From: Syntrophales bacterium
GTDB lineage: Bacteria > Desulfobacterota > Syntrophia > Syntrophales > UBA2210
NCBI GenBank assembly: GCA_030655735.1
Contig: JAUSPK010000212.1
Coordinates: forward strand, 1 to 21,618
DNA: 21,618 nucleotides
Direction of reading: 5' to 3'
Part shown: positions 1-7,778 of the stretch, in pieces
Position numbering within the stretch: position 1 is the first letter of the stretch
Layout: each line of letters begins with the position of its first letter
Notes under the pieces: generated by a model
Told to the model about the DNA's origin: nothing
The model's input: the letters and a program-made list of their open reading frames with translations, nothing else
Database searches by the model: none
Translations under genes and position numbers: made by a program

Positions 1-212
1 TTTGTTATGGTTACTTTCTTGACATAGTGCTGCTGGGGATTCGATACGGTGTGAGAAACAGTCACGCTCAGGGTGTGGGAGTCAGAATCGTAGGTCAATG
101 TGACATCCTTCGGGCTGTGCGCCTGGGCCGCGATGGGCCACAGGTAGAGGGTCAGAAAGGACAGGAGGATACAGAGGATATACGCCTGAGGAACTGCTCG
201 GTTACAAGACAT
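1..212 (-). CDS. Secreted protein of unknown function (N-terminal part, cut by window edge)
   Basis: The reading frame opens at an ATG at 212-210 and stays open to the left edge, giving about 70 residues. A strong AGGAGG lies about 7 bases upstream of the ATG, which supports this start. The N-terminus has a hydrophobic stretch (YILCILLSFLTLYLWPI) followed by AAQA-H, which reads as a Sec signal peptide cleaved near residue 27. The mature part (SPKDVTLTYDSDSHTLSVTV) alternates polar and hydrophobic residues like a beta-sandwich. I do not recognise the family. The gene lies 50 bp downstream of the ferritin-like gene on the same strand, so the two may be co-transcribed. It is probably a periplasmic or exported small protein; the C-terminus is outside the window. 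Confidence 0.6.
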   Translation of the reverse strand, partial: MSCNRAVPQAYILCILLSFLTLYLWPIAAQAHSPKDVTLTYDSDSHTLSVTVSHTVSNPQQHYVKKVTIT

Positions 213-262
213 GGTGGAACCTCCTTTTTTATGTAGGGTTGATTGATGTTCCCTTTGTTCCG

Positions 263-730
263 TCAGCCGCCCGCTGTCTGCGGAAAGGCGGCATTACTGT
301 ATAGATACTCCACCCTTTCCTTATGCTTTATCTCTTCATTGGCTATCCTGAGGAGCATTGTTTTCGCCTCGCCATCCGGGTGCAGATCGGCGAGTGCCCG
401 GTAGAAATGGTATGACTTGAGTTCTCTGTGTGCCGCGACAAGATACACCTCCGAGCTGTTCATGTCCCCTGTGATGTCCGGTTCTTCAAGATGTTCGGCT
501 ATCTTGTAATTGACGACATCGGCCAGACGCAATGAATCGGATTCATAGCGGCCGTCGCGGTAGCCCACCAGAAACTCCCTGTGCTTTTGCTCTTCGCCCG
601 CGAGAAAAGCCAGCGTGCCCTTGATGCCAGGGTCCTCAACCCGGCCTGCCAGGCCCCGATAAAAGTCATAGGCCTCTATCTCTCTGTCGATTGCGATGTC
701 GATGAGACTTTCCAGTTTTTTTTCCTTCAT
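263..730 (-). CDS. Rubrerythrin/ferritin-like diiron protein
   Basis: This is a 155-residue four-helix-bundle protein of the rubrerythrin/ferritin-like superfamily. Two helix pairs each carry the diiron pattern: a Glu in IDREIEAYDFY with EEQKH (ExxH), then a Glu in AHRELKSYHFY with EEIKH (ExxH). The C-terminal rubredoxin domain of classical rubrerythrin is absent. Family members usually act in peroxide reduction or iron handling in anaerobes, in the cytoplasm; the substrate here is not shown by sequence. The ATG at 730 is chosen because GGAGG sits 7 bases upstream. The frame extends 16 residues further to a TTG and would add a CDSC motif, but no ribosome site supports that. A sigma-70-like promoter and a repeat/palindrome lie upstream (880-952). 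Confidence 0.85.
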   Translation of the reverse strand: MKEKKLESLIDIAIDREIEAYDFYRGLAGRVEDPGIKGTLAFLAGEEQKHREFLVGYRDGRYESDSLRLADVVNYKIAEHLEEPDITGDMNSSEVYLVAAHRELKSYHFYRALADLHPDGEAKTMLLRIANEEIKHKERVEYLYSNAAFPQTAGG

Positions 731-879
731 CTCTGATCCTCCATCGAAAACAGGTTGTTTGCATGAATCGCAGGCCAACGATTGTAGGATTACTGGCCGG
801 CAGACCGGAAAGAGGGAGGGGGAGAGAGTCAGGAGGAATGGGTAACGCTGAAGAGGATGTTGTCTTTGAGTTGGAGTGT

Positions 880-932
880 TGTGTCAGTTTGATACAGTAT
901 GTCCTAGTGTGTCAGGTCGGTAAAGTATGACA
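880..932. repeat. Two imperfect 25-bp direct repeats with a palindrome, possible operator
   Basis: Copies at 880-904 and 908-932 have a 28-bp period and match at 19 of 25 positions; both begin TGTGTCAG. The first copy contains the palindrome TGTGTCA-GTT-TGATACA (880-896; 6 of 7 arm positions pair). The second copy overlaps the predicted -10 element (924-929) of the ferritin-like gene, and the palindrome would lie about 20-40 bases into its transcript. This placement suits a repressor site. The regulator is unknown; an operator role is inference. Confidence 0.4.
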
Positions 933-952
933 AAAAGGGAGTTTTATGTCAA
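924..952 (-). promoter_or_regulatory. Predicted sigma-70 promoter of the ferritin-like gene
   Basis: Read on the minus strand, TTGACA (952-947) is followed by a 17-bp spacer and CATACT (929-924; 4 of 6 matches to TATAAT). The -35 is perfect. The start site would be near 917, leaving a leader of about 187 bases before the ATG at 730, which is long enough to carry regulatory structure. Confidence 0.55.
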
Positions 953-964
953 GCCGGAGTCCAT

Positions 965-996
965 AAAAAATGCCCGGGGGGTTCCCCCCAGGCATT
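965..996 (-). terminator. Rho-independent terminator after dnaK
   Basis: On the minus strand AATGCCTGGGGGG pairs with CCCCCCGGGCATT (one T-G wobble), giving a very GC-rich stem with a minimal loop, followed by a run of Ts. It begins 33 bases after the dnaK stop codon. It ends the gmhA-grpE-dnaK unit and insulates the ferritin-like gene downstream. Confidence 0.92.
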
Positions 997-1028
997 GACG
1001 TCTGTAACAACGAGGGCTGTCCTGATGC

Positions 1029-2951
1029 CTATTTGTCCTTGTCGACTTCCTCGAAATCGGCATCCACCACGTCGTCGTCGGCCTTTGCCGATTCGGCCTG
1101 GGCGCCTTCTTCCGGAGCGCCGCCCGCGCCCGCCTCTTGCTTGGCGGTTGCCTTTGCGTATATGGCCTCCGCCAGTTTGTGCGATGCCTGGGTTGCTTCC
1201 TCATGGGCGGCCTTTATGGCGTCGATGTCATCCCCCTCCATGGCCGTCTTGAGTTTGGCTATGGACTCTTCTATCTTGGTCTTCTGGTCGGCGTCTATCT
1301 GATCTCCCATATCTTTCAGGTTCTTTTCAACACCATATATCATTGAATCAGCCTGATTCTTCAGTTCGATCAGCTCCCGTTTCTTCTTGTCCTCTTCCTC
1401 ATGGGCCTCACCTTCCTTGACCAGATTGTTGATCTCTTCTTCGGAAAGGCCGCTCGAAGCGGTGATCTTGATGCTCTGCTCCTGCCCCGTGCCGAGATCC
1501 TTTGCGGATACATGGACGATGCCGTTGGCGTCGATATCGAAGGTGACGTCGATCTGCGGCAGGCCTCTGGGTGCCGCCGGAATGCCGGTCAGTTCAAATC
1601 TGCCCAGCGTCCTGTTGTCCGACGCCATGGAGCGTTCTCCCTGCAGGACATGGATACTCACCGCCGGCTGGTTGTCCGCGGCCGTGGAGAATGTCTGGCT
1701 CTTCTTGGTCGGGATGGTGGCATTCTTCTCGATCAGCTTTGTCATGACACCTCCCAGGGTCTCGATGCCGAGGGACAGGGGCGTCACATCCAGAAGGAGG
1801 ACGTCCTTCACGTCACCGGCCAGCACGCCGCCCTGGATGGCGGCTCCCACCGCAACCACCTCATCGGGATTGACTCCCTTGTTGGGCTCCTTGCCGAATA
1901 TCTCTTTGACCTTCTGCTGGACGCGGGGCATGCGGGTCATTCCCCCGACGAGGATGACCTCGCTGATGTCCGAAGATCTCAGACCGGAATCCTTCATCGC
2001 GGTTTTGCAGGGAGCATCGAGCTTGTCTATCAGGTCGGAGACGAGCATCTCAAGCTTCGCTCTGGTCAGCTTCATGTTGAGGTGCTTGGGCCCGGAAGCG
2101 TCGGCCGTGACGAAGGGGAGGTTGATGTCTGTCTCCATGGCTGTGGAGAGTTCCATCTTTGCCTTCTCCGCCGCCTCCTTGATGCGCTGGAGGGCCATCT
2201 TGTCTGTTCTCAGATCAATCCCCTGATCCTTCTTGAACTCGTCCGCTATGTAGTCGATCAGTTTCTGGTCGAAGTCTTCACCCCCCAGGTGGGTGTCGCC
2301 GTTGGTCGATTTGACCTCAAAGACGCCGCCCCCCAGTTCCAGGATGGAGATATCAAAGGTTCCCCCGCCCAGATCGAAGACCGCTATCTTCTCGTCCGCC
2401 TTTTTGTCGAGGCCGTAGGCAAGGGCCGCCGCGGTTGGCTCATTGATTATCCGCAAGACGTTCAGCCCCGCGATCTTTCCGGCATCCTTCGTCGCCTGTC
2501 TCTGTGAGTCATTGAAATAGGCGGGAACCGTGATTACCGCGTCGGTCACCTTCTCTCCAAGGTAGTCTTCCGCGGTCTGTTTCATTTTTACCAGTATCAT
2601 CGAGGAGATCTCCGGTGTACTGTAGTCCTTCCCCCTGACCGTTATCTGGGCGTCGCTGTTCTTCGCCTTTGTGATTTTGAAGGGGCTGATGGTGATGTCG
2701 TACTGGACCTCCTTTGACGAAAACTTCCGCCCTATTAGTCTCTTGACCGCGTAAACGGTGTTTTCCGGGTTGGTAACCGCCTGGCGCTTGGCGGCCTGCC
2801 CGACCAGCCGTTCGCCGCTTTCCGTGAAAGCGATCACGGACGGTGTGGTCCTGTTTCCCTCCTGGTTTGCTATGACAAGCGGGTCGCCTCCTTCCATGAC
2901 GGCGACACACGAGTTTGTTGTTCCTAAGTCAATCCCTATAATTTTACCCAT
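1029..2951 (-). CDS. dnaK: Molecular chaperone DnaK (Hsp70)
   Basis: This is a full-length 640-residue Hsp70, close to the usual bacterial length of about 638. The N-terminal ATPase starts with the phosphate-1 loop IGIDLGTTNSCVAVMEGG, has the phosphate-2 region DLGGGTFDISILELGGG and GGEDFD, and continues through VILVGGMTRMP. The linker DVLLLDVTPLSLGIETLGG leads to the substrate-binding beta-domain and helical lid. The C-terminus is acidic (DDDVVDADFEEVDKDK), like the DnaK tail. It refolds cytoplasmic clients by ATP-driven binding with DnaJ and GrpE. AGGAGG lies 10 bases before the ATG. It sits 28 bp after grpE and ends at a strong terminator. No dnaJ follows, unlike many operons of this type. 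Confidence 0.99.
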   Translation of the reverse strand: MGKIIGIDLGTTNSCVAVMEGGDPLVIANQEGNRTTPSVIAFTESGERLVGQAAKRQAVTNPENTVYAVKRLIGRKFSSKEVQYDITISPFKITKAKNSDAQITVRGKDYSTPEISSMILVKMKQTAEDYLGEKVTDAVITVPAYFNDSQRQATKDAGKIAGLNVLRIINEPTAAALAYGLDKKADEKIAVFDLGGGTFDISILELGGGVFEVKSTNGDTHLGGEDFDQKLIDYIADEFKKDQGIDLRTDKMALQRIKEAAEKAKMELSTAMETDINLPFVTADASGPKHLNMKLTRAKLEMLVSDLIDKLDAPCKTAMKDSGLRSSDISEVILVGGMTRMPRVQQKVKEIFGKEPNKGVNPDEVVAVGAAIQGGVLAGDVKDVLLLDVTPLSLGIETLGGVMTKLIEKNATIPTKKSQTFSTAADNQPAVSIHVLQGERSMASDNRTLGRFELTGIPAAPRGLPQIDVTFDIDANGIVHVSAKDLGTGQEQSIKITASSGLSEEEINNLVKEGEAHEEEDKKKRELIELKNQADSMIYGVEKNLKDMGDQIDADQKTKIEESIAKLKTAMEGDDIDAIKAAHEEATQASHKLAEAIYAKATAKQEAGAGGAPEEGAQAESAKADDDVVDADFEEVDKDK

Positions 2952-2979
2952 TGTAGTGATACCTCCTAATTATAGTATT

Positions 2980-3543
2980 CTATTTATTTATATGCTTCGA
3001 GATGGATACCTTGGACGGTCGGAGCAACCTGCCGTTCAACAGGTATCCCGTTTCAAATTCTTCCGCGACCTTGTTATCCTGTTCTTTTTCTCCCTCTACC
3101 TGCATGAGTGCTTCGTGAAAGTTGGGGTCGAAATCTTTGCCCACGGCATCTATCTTGGTGGCGCCGTGCTTACCGAGTACGGAGATAACGGTGTCGCGGA
3201 TCAGCCTGAGCCCGTCCACGAATGCCTCAAAATCTCCCGATTCGGTCGCCTGCCCCAGGGCCCTCTCCATGCTGTCCAACGTCGGCAGGATATCCTTGAG
3301 CAGGTTTTCATTCGCGTATTTTATGAAGTCCTGGCGGTCCCGTGCCGCCCGTTTTTTGTAATTTTCGAACTCGGCGGCGGCGCGCAGATAGCTGTTGTAG
3401 TTTTCTGACGCCTCCTTCTCGACCTCTTCCAGTCGTGCGATCAGTTCCTTTTTTGAGGTCGGCTTTGGAGCGGTGTCCCGCTTCTCCACGCTGCCCTGAG
3501 TCTCTTCCGTATGTTTCCTGTCTTCACCCAGCTCTTCTGCCAT
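2980..3543 (-). CDS. grpE: Nucleotide exchange factor GrpE
   Basis: This 187-residue protein is the GrpE co-chaperone that releases ADP from DnaK. The first 35 or so residues are charged and probably disordered. They are followed by the long dimerising coiled coil (about 35-95, including NSYLRAAAEFENYKKRAARD, the GrpE signature region) and the C-terminal beta-domain, where the GxxFDPNFHEALMQVE stretch is diagnostic. It starts 24 bp after the gmhA stop and ends 28 bp before dnaK, so the three are probably one transcript. The ribosome site (AAAGGA) is about 13 bases from the ATG, longer than ideal. No hrcA precedes it and no CIRCE repeat (TTAGCACTC-N9-GAGTGCTAA) was seen upstream, so the usual HrcA control is not evident here. 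Confidence 0.97.
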   Translation of the reverse strand: MAEELGEDRKHTEETQGSVEKRDTAPKPTSKKELIARLEEVEKEASENYNSYLRAAAEFENYKKRAARDRQDFIKYANENLLKDILPTLDSMERALGQATESGDFEAFVDGLRLIRDTVISVLGKHGATKIDAVGKDFDPNFHEALMQVEGEKEQDNKVAEEFETGYLLNGRLLRPSKVSISKHINK

Positions 3544-3567
3544 TATGCTATGCGTTTCCTTTATTCT

Positions 3568-4164
3568 TCAGGAGTCATTTCCCGGTTTTTTGAACAGCCT
3601 GTAGTCCACCATCTCACATATGACATGCCCTGCCGTAATGTGCGCTTCCTGGATACGGGGCGTACTGTTGGAGGAAACGTTAAGGCAAAGGTCTGCTATC
3701 CCTGCAATCTTTCCCCCGTCTTTTCCCGTGAATGCGATAGTTGACATCCCCAGCTTGCTTGCGACTTCAAAGGCCTTCACCACATTGGGGGAGGAACCGC
3801 TGGTGCTGATCCCCCACGCCACGTCCCCCTCACGCCCTATAGCCCGCACTTGTTTGGAGAAGATCTCCGAGAAATCATAGTCATTGGCGATGCTCGTTAT
3901 CACGGATGTATCCGTGCTCAGCGCGATTGCCGGGAGGGGGGGTCGTTCGATAAGAAACCTGTTGATAAATTCCGCCGCAATGTGCTGTGCATCCGCGGCG
4001 CTCCCTCCGTTTCCGAAGAGGAGGATCTTATTGCCTCCGTTCAGGGCCTGCGTTATGACATCGACCGCCTTGACCAGCCGGGAGAGATTTTCATTCACGA
4101 AAACCTCTTTCACGCGGCTGCTTTCCCGAAATGCCCGTATGATTATGTCTTCAATATCTTCCAC
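3568..4164 (-). CDS. gmhA: Phosphoheptose isomerase (sedoheptulose 7-phosphate isomerase)
   Basis: This 198-residue SIS-domain protein converts sedoheptulose 7-phosphate to D-glycero-D-manno-heptose 7-phosphate, the first step toward the heptose of LPS inner core, in the cytoplasm. GmhA hallmarks are FGNGGSAADAQHIAAEFINRF, the STDTSVITSIANDYDF segment, ISTSGSSPNV (phosphate-binding SIS loop) and QEAHITAGHVICEMVD near the end. Its length matches the family (about 190-200). The GTG at 4164 (VEDIEDI) is preceded by AGGGG at a suitable distance. A longer frame to 4296 is rejected because it would begin upstream of the promoter at 4195-4223. It heads the grpE-dnaK unit, an unusual partner, and implies a Gram-negative envelope. 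Confidence 0.94.
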   Translation of the reverse strand: MEDIEDIIIRAFRESSRVKEVFVNENLSRLVKAVDVITQALNGGNKILLFGNGGSAADAQHIAAEFINRFLIERPPLPAIALSTDTSVITSIANDYDFSEIFSKQVRAIGREGDVAWGISTSGSSPNVVKAFEVASKLGMSTIAFTGKDGGKIAGIADLCLNVSSNSTPRIQEAHITAGHVICEMVDYRLFKKPGNDS

Positions 4165-4194
4165 GTTTCCCCTACCTTTTATGTCCTGAAAAGT

Positions 4195-4223
4195 AATATA
4201 TGAATCACCCCTCCATATGTCAA
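4195..4223 (-). promoter_or_regulatory. Sigma-70 promoter of gmhA-grpE-dnaK
   Basis: On the minus strand a perfect TTGACA (4223-4218) is separated by exactly 17 bp from TATATT (4200-4195; 5 of 6 consensus). Transcription would start near 4188, about 24 bases before the GTG start of gmhA. It is the strongest promoter seen in the window. It does not look like a sigma-32 heat-shock promoter. Confidence 0.8.
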
Positions 4224-4314
4224 GGAAGGGACGTGACTTAATTGGAAAAATGGGATTGAAAGAATACAGGAGACGTGTTAGAGATTCCTTCCACATTCAG
4301 TAAGGGAGATTGGC

Positions 4315-6897
4315 ATGAATAGAAAGTACAATCCCGGGAAAATAGAGGAAAAATGGCAGAGATACTGGGAGAATGAAAAGACCTTCAAGGCGAGCGAAGA
4401 GGGCGCGAAGAAAAAATATTATCTCCTGGAGATGTTTCCCTATCCTTCCGGACGAATCCATATGGGGCATGTGAGAAACTATACCATCGGCGATGTGGTG
4501 GCACGGTACAAGAAGATGTCCGGATATAACGTGCTGCATCCCATCGGATGGGATTCCTTCGGCATGCCCGCCGAGAATGCCGCCATCGAACACGGAATAC
4601 CCCCCGCGAAGTGGACAAACGAGAACATCGACTCCATGAAGAAACAGCTCAAGAGGATGGGGTTCAGCTATGACTGGGACCGGGAGATATCCACCTGTGA
4701 ACCGGAATACTACCGGTGGGAGCAGCTCTTCTTCCTCTGGATGTACGAAAAGGGTCTCGCCTACAAGAAGGGGGGGAGCGTCAACTGGTGCCCCACCTGC
4801 AAGACCGTCCTGGCGAACGAACAGGTGGAGGCCGGCCTTTGCTGGCGGTGCGACAGCGAAGTTACCGAACAGTATTTTGACCAGTGGTTCTTCCGGATCA
4901 CCTCTTATGTGGAGGAGCTTCTGGAGTACTGCGACAAGCTCCCCGGCTGGCCCGAGAGGGTCCTCACGATGCAGCGAAACTGGATCGGCAAGAGCCACGG
5001 GTGCGAACTCGTCTTCCCCATGGCTGATTCCGATGATGTCATCAAGGTCTTTACCACCCGGCAGGACACGATATTCGGCGCCACCTTCATGCTGATAGCG
5101 GCGGAGCACCCGCTGGTGATGGAGCTTGCGAAGGGAAAGCCCGTGGAGCAGGATGTCAGGGCCTTTGTCGAGCGCGTCAAGAAACAGGACAAGATGATGC
5201 GGACCTCCGATTATTATGAGAAGGAGGGTGTCTTCCTGGATGCCTTCTGTCTCAACCCGGCGACGAACAAAAAGATGCCGATCTACGCCGCGAACTTTGT
5301 CCTGGCGGACTACGGGACGGGTTGTGTCATGGCGGTTCCCACGCATGATCAGCGGGACTTTGAGTTTGCCGAAAAATACGGGCTTGAAAAGATCGTGGTG
5401 ATCCAGAATCCCGATAACCCGCTGGATGCCGAGACCATGACCGAGGCCTATGTGGATGAGGGGATCCTTGTCAATTCCGGAAAATTTGACGGGATGAAAA
5501 ACCTGCAGGCCCTCGAGGACATCGCACAGTACCTGGAGTCGGCAGGCAGAGGGAAAAAGACCATCGAGTATCGCCTGAGGGACTGGGGCATATCCCGGCA
5601 GCGCTACTGGGGGACGCCCATCCCGGTCATCAACTGCGGAAAGTGCGGGGTCGTCCCCGTCCCCGAAGAGGACCTTCCTGTTGTCCTGCCGAAGGACGTG
5701 GCATTGACGGGTGAAGGGGATTCCCCGCTCGGGAAGATTGACTCATTCATAAACGTCGCCTGCCCGAACTGCGGAGGGGCGGCAAAGAGGGAGACGGACA
5801 CCTTTGACACCTTTGTCGAGTCCTCATGGTACTTTCATCGCTTCTGCTCAGCGGATTGTGCCGAAAAGCCGGGTCTCGACCGGGCGAAGGTGGATTACTG
5901 GATGCCCGTCGACCAGTATATCGGCGGAATCGAACACGCTATCCTGCACCTCCTGTACGCCCGGTTCTACACGAAGATGCTCAGGGATTTCGGTGTGGTC
6001 GGTGTGGACGAACCCTTTGCCAACCTGCTGACCCAGGGGATGGTCTGCAAGGAGACGATGAGGTGCGGAACCCACGGCTATCTCCTTCCCGAAGAGGTCA
6101 CAGATGGAAAGTGTGTGCACTGCGAGTGTGAGGTGACGATAGGGAAGACCGAGAAGATGTCGAAGTCCCTGAAGAATGTTGTCGATCCCAATTATATTAT
6201 CGATGAGTACGGTGCGGACACGGCGCGGATATTCTGCCTCTTCGCCGCGCCCCCCGAGAGGGACCTGGAATGGAGCGACCAAGGGGTTGACGGCTCCTTC
6301 CGCTTTCTCAGCAGGGTGTGGCGTATCGTCGTGGATTATCTCGATGATATACGGGATGTGACACCCTTTGCCGGCGGGGAGGAACTTGACGGTGATCTGA
6401 AGATCCTGAGGAGAAAGACCCACCAGACCATCAAGAAGGTGACGACCGATATCGAAGACCGGTTCCACTTCAACACAGCGATCAGCGCGGTGATGGAACT
6501 GGTGAACACCCTCTATCAGACGAAGCGCCCGAGGGCGGAGGATGCCAAGGCCCTCTCCGTGATACGCGAAACGTTAGAGGACATCATCATTCTCCTGTCA
6601 CCGATCGTGCCGCATATGACTGAGGAGCTCTGGGAGATGGTCGGTGCAAAGCAGCAGCTCTCCGGCACCCCATGGCCCTCTTTTGACGAGGCGGTTGCCG
6701 CGGAGGAAGAGATAACGATTGTTGTTCAGGTCAACGGAAAGGTGCGGAGTCGGATACAGGTTGCCGCATCTGAGTCCGATGAAACGATCAAGGAACTCGC
6801 TCTGAATGACGGGAAGATCAAACAGTTTGTAGGGGACAAGCAGGTGATCAAGGAGATCTATGTCCCGAAAAAACTGGTCAATATTGTCGTTAAGTAG
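4315..6897 (+). CDS. leuS: Leucyl-tRNA synthetase
   Basis: This 860-residue class I aminoacyl-tRNA synthetase charges tRNA-Leu. The Rossmann catalytic core begins with the HIGH-type motif in YPSGRIHMGHVRNY (about residues 43-56). Zinc-type cysteines follow (NWCPTCKTVL, CWRCDSE), then the editing CP1 domain with TTRQDTIFGATF and GTGCVMAVPTHDQRDFEFA. The KMSKS loop is EKMSKSLKN (about residue 612). The C-terminal anticodon-binding region ends with VQVNGKVRSRI, typical of bacterial LeuRS. Length agrees with the E. coli enzyme (860). AAGGGAG lies just before the ATG. It is divergent from gmhA with a shared upstream region, and followed 62 bp later by lptE, a widely conserved neighbour. Confidence 0.99.
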   Translation: MNRKYNPGKIEEKWQRYWENEKTFKASEEGAKKKYYLLEMFPYPSGRIHMGHVRNYTIGDVVARYKKMSGYNVLHPIGWDSFGMPAENAAIEHGIPPAKWTNENIDSMKKQLKRMGFSYDWDREISTCEPEYYRWEQLFFLWMYEKGLAYKKGGSVNWCPTCKTVLANEQVEAGLCWRCDSEVTEQYFDQWFFRITSYVEELLEYCDKLPGWPERVLTMQRNWIGKSHGCELVFPMADSDDVIKVFTTRQDTIFGATFMLIAAEHPLVMELAKGKPVEQDVRAFVERVKKQDKMMRTSDYYEKEGVFLDAFCLNPATNKKMPIYAANFVLADYGTGCVMAVPTHDQRDFEFAEKYGLEKIVVIQNPDNPLDAETMTEAYVDEGILVNSGKFDGMKNLQALEDIAQYLESAGRGKKTIEYRLRDWGISRQRYWGTPIPVINCGKCGVVPVPEEDLPVVLPKDVALTGEGDSPLGKIDSFINVACPNCGGAAKRETDTFDTFVESSWYFHRFCSADCAEKPGLDRAKVDYWMPVDQYIGGIEHAILHLLYARFYTKMLRDFGVVGVDEPFANLLTQGMVCKETMRCGTHGYLLPEEVTDGKCVHCECEVTIGKTEKMSKSLKNVVDPNYIIDEYGADTARIFCLFAAPPERDLEWSDQGVDGSFRFLSRVWRIVVDYLDDIRDVTPFAGGEELDGDLKILRRKTHQTIKKVTTDIEDRFHFNTAISAVMELVNTLYQTKRPRAEDAKALSVIRETLEDIIILLSPIVPHMTEELWEMVGAKQQLSGTPWPSFDEAVAAEEEITIVVQVNGKVRSRIQVAASESDETIKELALNDGKIKQFVGDKQVIKEIYVPKKLVNIVVK

Positions 6898-6959
6898 TAG
6901 TAAGAATACGTGGTGTTTCAGGAACAGGTTTTTACGGGGTTTGAACGAGAGGGTTTCTC

Positions 6960-7475
6960 ATGAAAAGAAAGTGGATCATACCGGTTGTGCTGGCGCTCTT
7001 CTGCATGGGATGCGGGTATCATTTTGCGCCGGGCGGGGAGAATGTCGATGCCGGTATACAGAAGATTTTCATCGGAGCGTTTTCCAACAGCACGAGCGAA
7101 GCGAATGTTGAAAACTATGTGAGAAACGCATTCTTCAGCCGTTTCAGGAGGGGGAGCAGATTCACGCCGGTCGCAAGCATGGATGAGGCGGACGCGTCCC
7201 TGACGGGGAAGATAGTGGGTATTACCACATCTCATCTTGCCTACAGCAGCAGTGACCTGGCCAAAGAGGATCGCGTTGAAATGGCCCTGGAGGTGGTGTT
7301 TAAGAGAACCGACAACGGCGAGGTTATCTGGATGAACGCCGGCCTCTCGGGGAGAGAGGCCTATGCGGTGGCAGTCAGTACGACCACGACCGCTACAAAT
7401 AAAGAAAATGCCATCAAGAAACTGTCGGTTGATATGGCCGACAAGGCCTACCGGAATATGCTGTCGGGATTCTGA
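6960..7475 (+). CDS. lptE: LPS-assembly lipoprotein LptE
   Basis: This 171-residue outer-membrane lipoprotein is assigned to the LptE (RlpB) family, which plugs the LptD barrel and helps deliver LPS to the cell surface. A short signal (MKRKWIIPVVLALFCMGC) ends in a lipobox with the lipidated Cys at residue 18. The next residues, GYHF, are the classical LptE start of the mature chain. Family features include IFIGAFSNSTSEANVENYVRNAF and a final region of alternating polarity ending KAYRNMLSGF. It follows leuS as in many Proteobacteria, which supports the assignment; sequence identity in this family is low. holA, which often follows, is absent. It converges on rpsT with a 2-bp gap and no terminator between them. 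Confidence 0.88.
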   Translation: MKRKWIIPVVLALFCMGCGYHFAPGGENVDAGIQKIFIGAFSNSTSEANVENYVRNAFFSRFRRGSRFTPVASMDEADASLTGKIVGITTSHLAYSSSDLAKEDRVEMALEVVFKRTDNGEVIWMNAGLSGREAYAVAVSTTTTATNKENAIKKLSVDMADKAYRNMLSGF

Positions 7476-7477
7476 TG

Positions 7478-7741
7478 TTATCCCAGAGCGTTTACCTTCT
7501 TCGTCAGTCGTGATATCTTACGTGCGGCTGTCTTCTTATGGAATATTCCCTTGGCGGATGCCTTGGCGATTACCTTCGTTGTGTTAAACAGTACCTCGCG
7601 TGACTTTTCTGCGTCTTTTCCCTCAACGGACGTGAGTGTCGCCTTGACGGCCGTCTTGACGCGGGACCTCGCGGAGGCGTTTCTCATCCGTCTCTTTTCA
7701 CTTTGCCTGGCCCTTTTTTCCGCGGACTTATGGTTTGCCAA
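7478..7741 (-). CDS. rpsT: Small ribosomal subunit protein bS20
   Basis: This 87-residue protein of the 30S subunit binds 16S rRNA. It has the usual basic, helical S20 sequence starting ANHKSAEKRARQSEKRRMRN and ending FHKKTAARKISRLTKKVNAL. The start is taken as TTG at 7741, because the preceding GGAGGA lies 7-8 bases upstream and the resulting chain begins exactly where S20 proteins do. The nearest ATG (7759) overlaps the ribosome site and would add six atypical residues. E. coli rpsT also uses a UUG start, which takes part in its autoregulation; similar control here is inference. It is monocistronic and convergent with lptE. Confidence 0.96.
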   Translation of the reverse strand: MANHKSAEKRARQSEKRRMRNASARSRVKTAVKATLTSVEGKDAEKSREVLFNTTKVIAKASAKGIFHKKTAARKISRLTKKVNALG

Positions 7742-7778
7742 AAATATCTCCTCCCTCATGAAGTTTTGAAAGAAACTC

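Noticed and set aside
731..778. TTG start adding 16 residues with a CxxC to the ferritin-like protein
   Set aside because: There is no ribosome site upstream, while the ATG at 730 has GGAGG at ideal spacing.
1387..2507. Long plus-strand frames (279 and 368 residues) opposite dnaK
   Set aside because: They lie antisense to an unmistakable dnaK, have no ribosome site or family similarity, and reflect codon bias of the real gene.
4254..4282. Plus-strand promoter for leuS (TTGAAA with TAGAGA, 17-bp spacing)
   Set aside because: The -10 matches only 3 of 6 positions, so it is not better than chance in this region; leuS must have a promoter but I cannot place it.
4165..4296. Longer N-terminus for gmhA (start at 4296)
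   Set aside because: It would begin upstream of the consensus promoter at 4195-4223 and adds 44 residues not seen in GmhA proteins.
4165..4314. CIRCE or sigma-32 element upstream of the gmhA-grpE-dnaK unit
   Set aside because: Read on both strands, no TTAGCACTC-type inverted repeat and no CTTGAA/CCCCAT pair at the right spacing was found.
4297..5346. 349-residue minus-strand frame opposite leuS
   Set aside because: It is a shadow of leuS; composition is His/Leu/Gly-rich with no recognisable domain, and the leuS frame is certain.
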